Under the pieces are notes generated by a model. The model did no database searches. It saw only the letters and a list, made by a program, of their open reading frames with translations, and was not told the origin of the DNA. A stretch of DNA of 64,000 bases from Litchfieldella anticariensis FP35 = DSM 16096. GTDB lineage: Bacteria; Pseudomonadota; Gammaproteobacteria; Pseudomonadales; Halomonadaceae. Shown piece by piece: positions 1 to 11,100 of this stretch. The stretch covers positions 283,289 through 347,288 of the forward strand of contig NZ_KE332393.1 in the NCBI RefSeq assembly GCF_000409775.1, written 5' to 3'. The first letter of the stretch is position 1. Each line of letters opens with the position of its first letter. The position numbers were made by a program, and so were the translations under genes.

Positions 1-3000
1 CGCGATGATTCGTCTCGTCCGAATGGTCCTAAAGCGCCTCTATCATCACCCCGATCAATGGCTTTTCGGCTTTCTTTATAGTGTCTCTTTAGGAAGCCCA
101 TGACTCTGGTCATGGTGTTTCCTTCGGTGCTAGAGGAAGATGAAATCCAACTTGGATTTTTGAAGTTGGGATTATAAATGGGAGCGCCAAATAAATGGCC
201 ATCGGCATCCACTTGACGAGCGGCGAGAATATTCTCCGAAGGAATTTGACCATTGAATCGGATCTCGTAATGATCCATCCCAATGAGAAACTTGTCCTCT
301 ACAGGCAAGGACGAGACGATGGCTTCATCAGATACACTGTCGACGATAGTGTACAGCCATCCACTTTTTGTGTTCCCCTCATCTGGATCAACTATTGCGA
401 AACTTTTAGCATCTCTAGCTGACACCGATGTTGATATTGCGCCATACGGATCGGGTTGCCCCTCCTCACGGAAACCATTAGCGAAAATAACGCCGGGCGG
501 TCGGCCGTCACCACGAAAGATAACAGTCGGTTCCTCATGGTCTGGTGTCGGTGTATAAGCTTCTTCTGCTGCCCACGGCATCCGAGTTCTTAGTACCTCA
601 GGACGATATTCATGAATTGACGTATCCACCTTTCGCTTGGTGAAAACCTCGACCGGTGCTACTGATGGCTTGGGGTGCGCCGTACCAGTGAGGCTCAGCG
701 GCGAGTCACTGGCGATATCGGGAAGCAGCTCCTGCTGTGAGTTAGGCCTGCGGAAGCCCTCGGGAAGTGTCGAAGGTCGTTCCGGATACGGCGTACCCTC
801 CGGATGATAAGCGGCGGAAAGTGCCAGCTCAGATGGCTGCTGCTGGAAAGGTGAGAAGGAAACAAGCGTGGAGGGAGCGGGGTAAGGTTCCGCCCGGGGC
901 CGGCGGCTAACGGGGAGCACGACAGGGGTGTCGTTCAGCCCGTCGTGTCGAGAAGCGTAAGAGCCGTCACTCGCCTGAGTGGTTCCCTCGGTTCCCCCCT
1001 CGCCAGGCCCGGATGACTGCAAACCTCTAATACTCATGCCGGTACCGAAAACCCCGATGGCAAGGTTCATCATCGCGTCTGTAAACTCGCGATCCGACAT
1101 TTGGTGGTGATTACGATACACATGGCCAGAAAAGTGAAGCGTCTGGGGGATGTCGACGGCTAGGGAGGCAACATCCAATCCGCGTGCGGCATTGACCATG
1201 CCTACATAGCGGAAAGGGCCCGCCGCCATAGGCAAGGCTGCGGAGGCGATCGCCCCGTAATTCATCAGCGATTCCGTATCGTACCAGTCGCCGCCGTGCC
1301 CAACATGGTGCCATTGGTTGTAAGCAGAACGGGCGCCGATATAGATTCCTCCAGCCACCGCCAGTGGTAACGCAACCGGCGCAGCGCCGGGGATAAAGGA
1401 GGCCCCCGTTGCCGCCATGGTCGTGTAGTTGACCGCGTTGTCGAGCGTCATGTCAGGAGCCCGCACATCCACTACCTCGAGTGGGATGTTTTCATCCCGA
1501 TCAGGCGTCATCTCAAGGTCGGTTGGTGCCACCAACCTGCCATTTGCGTTGAACTGCCGGTTGTGCTTGCTGAAGTCCTCTAGATCCCTGAAGTCCCTGC
1601 CGGTGGCATCGACATAGCGCACGTCGCCATCACCACGCTTGACCGCCACTAGGGCGATCGTCGCCTCATTCCCATCCAGACCTACATAGGAGAGCGGTAC
1701 GGCCCTGACCTCGGGATTGTCGCCTCCATGATCGCGGATCTGCTCCAGCACCTTGTCGAGATTCCCGATCCGTCCTCCTGACACCCCCAGGGCTTGCCTC
1801 GTCCAGCCTCCCAGCTCTCCCTCCTCCCGCCGTTCATATTCGGCGTTGAACGTGGGATCGGCGAAAAACTCTTCAAAGCGGGATTGATAGAAATCATCCA
1901 GAATACGCTGCTGATAGTCTCCGCCTAGCGAGTCATACATCGCACGCTGGCTATACTCCTCCTCCGATTCCCCCGGGAGCCTTGCGCGCCACACAGCTTG
2001 CTGGGCATCCCACTGAGCAGACTGCTCAGCGACGGTGAGACGATCCTTAGTTTCCTGTAGTTCGAGATAGACACTGGCAAGTTCTGAGCGCTCAACCCAT
2101 CGCCATTCGGGATGGCTAAATGGGTTGTCACTATCATCGACCAACACTCGGGCCGGAAGGTCGAATTCTTCCAGGGCCCCCACTCCAATCTGCGCATAGC
2201 GTTCGGCAACTGGTCTCGGAACCTGAACCGTGCCACCGATCTCGACAAGTTCGTGCTCGGGTGGTGCACCTTCTGGTGCTGCGACGCTGGGTGGCCCAAC
2301 CGCTCTTTCCTGCTCTTCCAGATCTCCTTCCAATCCGCCGATATCGCCACCCAGTTCTTCTATCCGAGCTGCGCTATGTTCCACGCCGACACGACCCGCC
2401 GCCCTGCTAGTCTCATCCAAGCGGCCTATCGCCTCATGCCACTGCCGAATAAGATCGGCATTGCGGTTGTTCTCCCACCTGGTGTCCAGTGCATCGTCAG
2501 CGGGTGCAACATTCACCGTCTTGGTCGTATTTTCATAGTGAATATCGATCCAAACACCACCATCCGCTGCACTCCGCGCATCGTTGAACGAATATCCTTT
2601 ATACTCTCCCGAGTGCTGGCCAAATATTCCATCGTATCTATAGACAGTGCCATTCTCATCGACATATTCTTCTATATATTCATCCGCAATCTGCTCGCGT
2701 ATTTCTGCAGCCTCCAATCTGGCGATGTCAACATCATGCTGAGACTCGGCTCTTGCCAATTGTTCTTCAGTATTTTCCTTTCTTCTTTTAGCCTGATCCA
2801 AATACTCATCCACTTCCTTGGCATCGATTCCTTCATATGCACTTGGGTTGTTCTCAATCTCCTCTAAAAGCCTCTCTAGGTGTAAAATATCAAAGTCAGA
2901 CAGGCGATCATCCCCTTTAGCACGATGCACCTCAAAATTGGAAAACATCACAGCGGCCTGTGCAAGTTCAGCACTATTATCACCAGCGATTTCTCCGGGG

Positions 3001-4832
3001 GAGAGACCTCTACGACCCTCCTCTAGTGCAGAGTTGGTCTCGTCAAGCAGACGCTCAGCCTCCTGAAGTTCCTCTTTCGCTTCACGGGCAAGCTCGAGTC
3101 CCCTCTCTGCCTCCTCAAGTCGCTCACTGGCCTCCTCAGGACTAAGTTGTGAATCTGGCTGACTCCATTCCATCCCATGGGGATTCAATATTTCATTGAT
3201 CCTGGCCATACTGCTGCGCATGGCCTCTTCGGAGTCGGGGTCAACTGCATAAAACTCCAGGGCAGCTCTGCGCACCAGAGAAGCATAGGCAGCCTCCTGC
3301 CATGCGGCATAGGCGATATCACGCGCACGGAGCGCTTCTTGTGCTTCATCCGAGTTCTCGCCATACTCCTCAACGGCATCCTCCATCTCTCTTTTATGAG
3401 AGTTATAATCTTCCCTTAGCTCATCAGCTCGACTATCTTCATCACCTCCAAACAACCAGGAGTCCCTATTAAGCCATGCATCTATGAGGATTTGAAAAAT
3501 CTCTCCATGTTCTCCATCCAAATCAGTTGCTTGTATTGTCTCAAGCATGGCTTCATCTATATCATCATTGACATCTCCACTGACCTCTCCATCTTCTATC
3601 GCTATTTCATCCCCACTCTCGTCATCACGCAGCGTGACATTCCCATCATCATCGGTGATCACGGTACGATCATTCCGTGATACCTCCCGCCTTGTTTCTC
3701 CGTTATCCGTGATCGTCCTTGTCGTCACCCCCTCCTCATCAACAATGATTTCAATATCTAGCCCGCCATCTACCAGCGGCCCCTCTGGACGGGTTGAGTA
3801 TCTTTCCACCACTCTACCTTGTGAATCAATAAAGTAGGAATAATGGCCATTGCCGCCATTCTCACGCCCACGAGGATCATAGTTAGAAATCGTACTTTTC
3901 CGATCATCATAGGAAGCGATTATCTCCCTATCATCCCCATACGAGTATATTGCCCGATACCGACCATCGTAATTACCCTCTTGGTCATACTGCTCCCAGT
4001 CAGCGACTTTGAACCCTGCTGCCAACAACTGGGCTGTCAACTGTTCCTCGGTAATCCCTAGTTCATCGGCTATCGTTCCGAGCTCCTGACCTTCGGCAAA
4101 GCTCTCCGCAATCTCGTCGACACTCTCCCGAGTCGTTTCCTGACTGGGATCCAATTCCGTGCGATGGCCCTCCTCATCGATGACGACCGTAGGATGATCA
4201 TTCTCGCCCCCCGTCGTCTGGATAGTGACGACCTCCCCCTCGTCACCATTGGGTCGCACTGTTTCCGTGATCGTTTCATCGGTTTCCGGATGAGTGATTT
4301 CAGTGATGCGTACCCCATCCTCTTCCGTCACCGAGACGTCATAACCTCCAGCCTCGAGCTCAGCGATTGTCTCGTCCCTATCGGACAGCTCATTCTCTTC
4401 GGCAACCAGATCGAGGCTCTTGCCTTCGGACACGTCGGCGACCAGCTCATCGGCATCCGGGGGATCGGCTTCGGAAACGTTATCAACTGGTTCAAACTCC
4501 GGGTATGGCTCTTCGGTATCGACTGCTGGAGTGAAATAGTAGTCATCCGGCGTGAGACTCAGGTCGTTCTCTTGATTAAGAGCCGAGCTATGCATCGCTT
4601 CCATATATTCGAGCGAGTAGACACCAAACCCTTGGCCGCTGCTGGTGGGGAGGTTTCCCGTCTGAGCTTGGTAAATGGGAGACGTTCCATGGCTCCACTG
4701 TGTTGGAGAGTGGTGTGAGACAGGCTGAGGGGAGGGGGATTTCTGTGCCTTGACGATGGCTTTGGCGAACGCCATTCCACTGCTGCTAGAAGTTTTCGAA
4801 TAGGAATGTAAGACACCTTGCAGCTTTGCCAC
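1..4832 (-). CDS. Giant modular effector-like protein with ADP-ribosyltransferase domain (3' end outside window)
   Basis: The reading frame is open from a GTG at 4832 to the left edge (1610 codons). The start is set by AAGGAGG five bases upstream. The N-terminus is Ser/Pro/Gln-rich without a signal peptide and carries AFAKAIVKAQ at residues 21-30, matching the two paralogues downstream. Next come HTH-like and DG-rich repeats, charged probable coiled coil (about residues 460-700) and the hydrophobic central block shared with the paralogues (about 1045-1245). At about 1435-1550 is a pertussis/cholera-type ADP-ribosyltransferase: VIFRGDGRPP (Arg1440), an ISTS motif, then DHYE before IPSEIFSARQV, i.e. 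the R, STS and E signatures are all present. In the family such enzymes transfer ADP-ribose from NAD to a host protein; the target here is unknown. The C-terminus is not visible, so a LysM end like the paralogues' is only expected. Confidence 0.85.
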   Translation of the reverse strand, partial: MAKLQGVLHSYSKTSSSSGMAFAKAIVKAQKSPSPQPVSHHSPTQWSHGTSPIYQAQTGNLPTSSGQGFGVYSLEYMEAMHSSALNQENDLSLTPDDYYFTPAVDTEEPYPEFEPVDNVSEADPPDADELVADVSEGKSLDLVAEENELSDRDETIAELEAGGYDVSVTEEDGVRITEITHPETDETITETVRPNGDEGEVVTIQTTGGENDHPTVVIDEEGHRTELDPSQETTRESVDEIAESFAEGQELGTIADELGITEEQLTAQLLAAGFKVADWEQYDQEGNYDGRYRAIYSYGDDREIIASYDDRKSTISNYDPRGRENGGNGHYSYFIDSQGRVVERYSTRPEGPLVDGGLDIEIIVDEEGVTTRTITDNGETRREVSRNDRTVITDDDGNVTLRDDESGDEIAIEDGEVSGDVNDDIDEAMLETIQATDLDGEHGEIFQILIDAWLNRDSWLFGGDEDSRADELREDYNSHKREMEDAVEEYGENSDEAQEALRARDIAYAAWQEAAYASLVRRAALEFYAVDPDSEEAMRSSMARINEILNPHGMEWSQPDSQLSPEEASERLEEAERGLELAREAKEELQEAERLLDETNSALEEGRRGLSPGEIAGDNSAELAQAAVMFSNFEVHRAKGDDRLSDFDILHLERLLEEIENNPSAYEGIDAKEVDEYLDQAKRRKENTEEQLARAESQHDVDIARLEAAEIREQIADEYIEEYVDENGTVYRYDGIFGQHSGEYKGYSFNDARSAADGGVWIDIHYENTTKTVNVAPADDALDTRWENNRNADLIRQWHEAIGRLDETSRAAGRVGVEHSAARIEELGGDIGGLEGDLEEQERAVGPPSVAAPEGAPPEHELVEIGGTVQVPRPVAERYAQIGVGALEEFDLPARVLVDDSDNPFSHPEWRWVERSELASVYLELQETKDRLTVAEQSAQWDAQQAVWRARLPGESEEEYSQRAMYDSLGGDYQQRILDDFYQSRFEEFFADPTFNAEYERREEGELGGWTRQALGVSGGRIGNLDKVLEQIRDHGGDNPEVRAVPLSYVGLDGNEATIALVAVKRGDGDVRYVDATGRDFRDLEDFSKHNRQFNANGRLVAPTDLEMTPDRDENIPLEVVDVRAPDMTLDNAVNYTTMAATGASFIPGAAPVALPLAVAGGIYIGARSAYNQWHHVGHGGDWYDTESLMNYGAIASAALPMAAGPFRYVGMVNAARGLDVASLAVDIPQTLHFSGHVYRNHHQMSDREFTDAMMNLAIGVFGTGMSIRGLQSSGPGEGGTEGTTQASDGSYASRHDGLNDTPVVLPVSRRPRAEPYPAPSTLVSFSPFQQQPSELALSAAYHPEGTPYPERPSTLPEGFRRPNSQQELLPDIASDSPLSLTGTAHPKPSVAPVEVFTKRKVDTSIHEYRPEVLRTRMPWAAEEAYTPTPDHEEPTVIFRGDGRPPGVIFANGFREEGQPDPYGAISTSVSARDAKSFAIVDPDEGNTKSGWLYTIVDSVSDEAIVSSLPVEDKFLIGMDHYEIRFNGQIPSENILAARQVDADGHLFGAPIYNPNFKNPSWISSSSSTEGNTMTRVMGFLKRHYKESRKAIDRGDDRGALGPFGRDESS

Positions 4833-5126
4833 GACGGCCTCCTTGCCTAGAACAGAGTACTGGCGAGATCCATTTCTCGCGCTTCAAGTACCTCGACGCT
4901 GGTGATTAATGAGAGTCAGCTTTACTAACGTAGTCACAGAGTCGATAAAGTGAAATTCAAGGAGTAAAAAAAGAATAATGCTCCACTAAGAGTGGCCATG
5001 ACAGAATTTTCAAAAAGGCAGCGTAGGTTTTGCGAAAAATTTGAATTCTGACGCTTTATCATGATCGTGCTATCGTCATACCCTGTATTTCACCATTGAA
5101 TCATGCACAGAGGTGCCCAAGGCACA

Positions 5127-8100
5127 CTAACGTGGTTCTTCCTCTGGCAGATATACCCGGTCGCCAGGGAACAGAATGCTGGGGTCGATGATGTGATCCA
5201 GGTTCAGCATCACCACGTCCTCGACCTCGAGTCCCCGGTGTACTGCGATGCCCCCTAGAGTCTGCCCTGGCTCGACATCGACCGGCTCGTAGTCCCGAGC
5301 TTCCAGTTCCGGGTTGATACGTCCGTTATCACCCATCGCCCCTTCGGCATGTTCTTCGACATGGTGTGCCATCACCCAGCCTTGTTGCCCGTTAATAGAG
5401 CCCATGCCACGAACGGGGACCCATTCATTGCCCTCGGCATCAGCGACTCGCAGACCTGTTTCGGTCAGGAAGGTGCCATGCGGGACATCGGTGACGATTG
5501 GTGCAGTTGCTGCGGGGGATGCATGTAGGTTGAGACCCGCCGGTGCCAAGACGACGAGCTGTGGCTGGGAGTCGATCGGGGATAGAAATTCTTCCAGCGG
5601 CGCGACGGAAGGTGTCCTTGTCTCTTGCGTCAATGACGGTGGTTCGGGGGGTACGAAATTAGATGGTACGTAACCGGGTAACTCAGGATCAGGATGCTCG
5701 GGATTGGTCGACTCTGAATCGGATCCCCACGCCCCCTGTGCCGCCAGCATGCCGGCGCCCAACAACCCAGGACCAAAGGTAGTGGTGGTAACGATATCCC
5801 GTTTCTTGGAAGACGACTCACCCGACTGTTGTGGTTCATTGCTCTTGAACGGTTTAACTTTCCTCCCGATATGAGAATCCCTGAACCACAGGAGAGTGGA
5901 CCCGGCCCCAAATAGCGTACCTGCAGCGGTGTGGCCGGCTTCCATCATCCCCTTCGTTGCCAGCAGGTCCGACCCACTCGACCCCGCATACAAACCGCTG
6001 CCAAGTATGAACATGGGCAGTGCAACGTCATCCGCCCAAGGCATGAATGGCTGGCCCGTGACGGATTCCTGAAAGGTTTTAAAGAGATAAAGTGTGTTGC
6101 CGCCTGCAAAAAGTGCACTGGAGGAAGTATCTACGACACTTTCCATCCCTATTAGCTGGGTGGCGGTGTTAGGGTTATTGATCGCTAGCGTCACAAATTC
6201 AGCCCCGCGCAGAATGCGGCCCAAGGTTGTCTCCACAGCGGTTTTATTCGGTGCGAGAGACCTTGTCGCCAGACTGGCGCCGCGTACCGCTAGAGCAAGC
6301 GCGTTCAGAGGTTCGGAGATCTGGGGCGGTGCCGCTATCGAGAGGGTGGCTCCTGTACTTCCCATACCCACCAATACGGCACGAATGGTATTTTGGTTCT
6401 TGCCATGCTTCCAGGGTATGACAACCGCTTCTCCAGTTTCCGGATTGCGATAGAAAATATGGGTCTTGCCCTGTATTCCCGGCTCTCTGCCACTTGGCCG
6501 TGGCCCTATTGTCGGCTGTACATAGATATTTTCGACATTCTCAGGCTGACGACGCCCAAGGACTCTAGCTTCAACGAGGCTGCCCGTTTCATCGTTTAGC
6601 CGGATCGTTGGCGGCGAGCGTTTCCCCCAGAGAAGGGATCTTGAGCTCTCGCCAGTCCCGGGTTCTGATGCGCTCCGATCACCTCGACCTGGCCGTAGAG
6701 CACGCGAGTTTCCATAGCCCATGCCGGTGCCGAAGACACCGCTCGCCAGCCCTATCAAGGCATCGCTTTTCTCCAAGCCGGTCATCGCGTTCCAGTTCGC
6801 CATCATGTTGACGCCGGAATAGGCCATCAGTGGTATACCGGTGCCGATGGCGGCTCGATCGAGGCCACGCGCCGCATTGAACGCAAAGTTGCGCTGGGTG
6901 AGCTGATAGGCGGCTTCCTGATACATGGAGTTCTGACTCCAGGCCTTCCCCCAGGTATTGATGGCGCCGGTGCTCGTTCGCATGGCCACCCCCGCGGAGG
7001 TCCCTGTTCGCATGAGGCCGGCGACGCGGAAGGCACTCGCCCCCATGGGCAGGAAGGAGGTCGCTAGCATTGCCCCCTGCACCATGCCTTCTGTACTGGC
7101 TAGTGGTCGACCATGCTCATGCATTTCATGGAGGTTGGTGGCACTGCGCGCCCCGAAATAAGCGCCCCCCGCAAAAGCGATGGGGGCCGCTATCGGGGCT
7201 AACGGGGGAATGAAAGAGGCAACCGTGGCGATACCGGTACCGATACCAATCACGGGATCCACCCATTGCTCGAACTCACTCAATTCCCGGGCCTGCTGCC
7301 ACTCATATACCGGTTTTCCATTGGCAGCATCGGTCAGTTGATTGAGGTTCTCCGGTATATAGACGTGGCCACTGTCGGACAGGTAGTTGTGATGTCGATA
7401 GTCCTCGAGATTGCGGTACTTGCTGCCGCTCTCGTCCACTAGCCATGTCTTGCCGTCGTCATCCTCCACGGTGAACAGGGCCGAATCGCGTGCCCCTTGC
7501 TGACCATCCCGATACAGGATGGGAATAATCCCGACCTCGGCGTCGTCGCCACCGATCTCACGAAGTTGATCGATTACGGGGTCAAGTTGTGCCACGTCAT
7601 CACTGCCCAGCGCCTTTTCCAGGTTCTGCCGCGCATCCTCGTCGCTCAGCGTGATCGACTCCGGCAGCTCGTCGAGGCGATCTGCGATCGCCTCTTCGGC
7701 AACCTTGGGGTTATGTTCGTGGTACTCGTTCTCTATTTCCCCGCGCTTCTCGGGATCGAGACGCTCATCGAGGGAATACTTTTGCTGTAGGGAGTCGTTC
7801 CATTGAGCCGACTCTTGCAATGTTTCCCGCTTATCAGTCAATTCAGCAAGTGCGTCGCTCAGTTCATCTGCCTGCAGACCATCTTCCTGATCCTCCGGAC
7901 TCAGCCCATTGGTCCTTGCCACCTGCATGGCATCGTCCGATGCCTGGAATCCTGCCCGGGTCAATCCCTCCTCGGTCGTTAGCAGTGCCTCCTGGCTGTC
8001 CATCAATCGGGATCGCGCCTGTGTCAGGCTGCCTTGCGCGCCGTTCGCTTCGAGGTATGCCGCTTCCATTTGCCATTCGGCCTGGACACCCGACTCATGT

Positions 8101-11100
8101 TCCGCAGAGGCGCCGTCATCGAGCAGCTTCCAGGTCGAGGGACGACTGGCACGGTAGTCAGATTCCTCGGCGGCTAATGCCATCTCCTCGGAGGTGGTTG
8201 CATCGCTTTCACGTTGTAGCCTGGCGACTTCCAGGGAGCGCAGGGCCATCGCCACATCGGGATGGACGCTGCGCTGCTCGTCATCGATCGTCGCAAGGAC
8301 AGGATCCACGTCGTCGGGTAGCGAGTCGGTCAGTTTCTTCGTCGTGCCATCGCCATATACCTTGACTTGATCGTCATAGGCACCTTTCGCCTGCTCAAAG
8401 GCCTCGGTCGCACCGGCCAAAGGATTCGCTGATCCATCACCGTGCGCTTGCCACCAATCGGCCCATTCTCGATCAACGCTCAATTGTTCTTCGGAACGGC
8501 CTTCCGGGGCCTCCCCTGGTGCATAGGTCAGTTGAAATTCGAGCGGATCATCCCGGTCCTCATACACGTTGCGTATGTAGAGCTGACCATCGTCTCCCAC
8601 GATGATCCCGGAGTCCGCCTCCATGATATCGCCTGTCGGGATGTATTCTGTATAGGCGGCACGTCCCTCACCACGACGCTCTTTCTCGGTAAAGCCTTCA
8701 GAGTCAACGTGATCGGGGTGTTGTTCACCGTACAGGCGTTCCGCCCGGTCACGGATGTTCTCACCGTCCTGCAATACCTCGCGAGCCGCGGCCAAGTCAC
8801 TGTGTTCCGACGCGACATCCGGATGCACCCAGCGCATTTCGCCATCGATCTCGATGCATTTCGCCTCTTCGCCACCGGGAACGACCGTGCCTTCACCGTG
8901 TTCCTCAAGCTCATCCTGATACTGTCGCTCCAGTGTCGAGATAGGTTTATCCAATGCCTCTGCCGCTTCACCGCGCTGCTCGGCGAGCCACTCGTTCATG
9001 GCGCTTTCGGCTTCGTGCCGGTCCTGCGCCACCTCCACCAGGCCGTCATCCGAGCTATAGCGATACTCCTTCCAGCTTGCCCAGTCCTTGTTGATTTGCT
9101 GTTGTAGCTTGGTACCCCCTGGATGGTCAGTGTCTGGATCGAAGGTGAGTTGGACTTCCAGCGGCTCATTCAGGTTCTCGTAGGTATTGATCAGATAGAG
9201 CTGGCCGTTGCGTTCGACGACTTGCTGATTCAGTAACTCTCCCGAGCTGTGTTCGATCTTCTCTCCCTCGGTGAAACCGGAGCCATGACGTACCTGACCC
9301 TCTCTTTCGATCCATGTGAACCCTTCTGGGTCGAAGTGCTCCGGATGGCGTTGACGATATTCGTCGAGGACTCGCTCCTCTAGGCCATCGTTTCCGTCAC
9401 GGTCATTCTTGAACTCCTGCCAGGCTTGGTCGGCGTCGCGTTCGGCCTGGGTACGCCCTTCTGGCGCTTCCTCATCGGGGCCATAGGTGAGCTGGAACTC
9501 CTTCGTCGTCCGCTCGTAGCCTTCACCGTAGGTATTGATGACATAGAGCTGGCCATCGCGTTCGACGACCCGCGTATCCGCCAATTCACCCGATTCCCAT
9601 TTATGTTCACTCCCCATGGCACCATTACGCGTTTCCGAGTAACCATCGGGATTGAAATACTTGGGATTGGCGTCTTGAAAGGCTTCCAGCGCATCATTCT
9701 GTAACTGGGCAGGCTCCTCACCAAGCTTCAAGTCATGCCAGTCACGGTTGAGACGTTGCTGTTCTTCCGACAGTCCGCGAGGATCGCTTTCCGGGCTCTG
9801 GGTTAGTGGAACATCCAGTGGCTCTTCGCGATCCGCATAGATATTGCGCAAATAGAGTTGGCCATCCTTCTCCACCACGGACTGGTGCAGTAATTCGCCT
9901 GTATGCTCTTTGTCTCCCGAAGGGGTTCTAGGGCTAACCGATTCGGTAGGCTCCTCGAAACCCTCTTCCTTGAAGTAGTCCGCGTACTCCTCGTCATTGC
10001 GATAGATCTCAAGGGCATCCTCCTTGAGGCCCTCGGCTTCTTCCTGAAGCGCCTGATACTCTTGCTCTGTCTCAAGAAAGCCGATCCAGGTATTGGCATT
10101 GCGCAGGTTTTTCTCGGCGTCTTCCAGGTTCAGCCCTTGCTGTTTGGGATCTGGCGGTACCCAGCGCAATCCATACGGTGCCAGCAACTTGTCGAGCCGC
10201 TCACCGGCACCGTTCATGGCCTCCTCAAAGCTGTCATCGAGCGCATAGACCGACAGCTGCGACTGGCGACGCCAGGCTTCCGCACGTGCCAGATTCAACG
10301 TCAGGCTAGCCGTTTCTTGCGCTTCGAGCGCGTCGGCAATGGCGGGGTCCACCCATTTCCATTCGCCCTGATAAAACATCGCGACCCAATCACCGCCCGA
10401 GGGGGCCTCTGCACTCGGTGGCTTGCCCAGCGGGTCGCCTTCTCTTGTCTCTTCGCCAGACTTGATGACGTCGCCCTTATCGCCATCTTCGCCGACGATC
10501 TCATCAATGGCATCCTCTACCGCCTGATCCTGTTCCTCCAGGTCGGTTTCAAGATCCTCGAGTTCCTTGATGTTGCCCTCATCGTCCCGCTCCACCAACA
10601 TCTCTTCGATAACAGCCTGGAGCACCTTGTCCTCTTGGGAGTCGTCGGGATCAAGCTCAAGCAACTCTTCCGCCAGAGACTGCTCCTCGGTTCCCCGCGC
10701 GATCTTGACCTCTTCGCCGTCTTCATCGTTGCGCAGCGTCAAGTCGCCATCCGGCGGAGTGATCAGCGTGTAGCCGTTATCGGTGACTTCCGTGGTCGTT
10801 TCACCATCGGTAGCCACGATCGTTTTGGTTTCGCGGCCATCCGCCTTGGTCACGGTTTCCGTGGTACTGCCATCGGTATGCTCGGTGCGGCGTGTCTCGT
10901 TGCCCTCGGCATCGATATAGAGCGAAGAGTTCCCGGCGCCTCGCCCGTTGCTGTAACTGGCGATCACCTCCTCGCTGTCTTCTGCACCAACGATCTTGGT
11001 GGTGTATTGTTCTCCGCCATTGGCCAGTTCATTAGTCTCGGACTCGACTACGTAACCCGCCGCCCTGAGCTGGGCGATCACCTGCTCGCGAGTCAGTCCC

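Noticed and set aside
4833..5126. Type III (HrpL-type) promoter boxes upstream of the giant genes
   Set aside because: I searched the three upstream regions for GGAACC with CCAC at the right spacing and saw none; the delivery system remains open.
5110..5126. GTGCC-CAA-GGCAC hairpin after the middle giant gene
   Set aside because: Stem of only five pairs without a T-tract; not convincing as a terminator.
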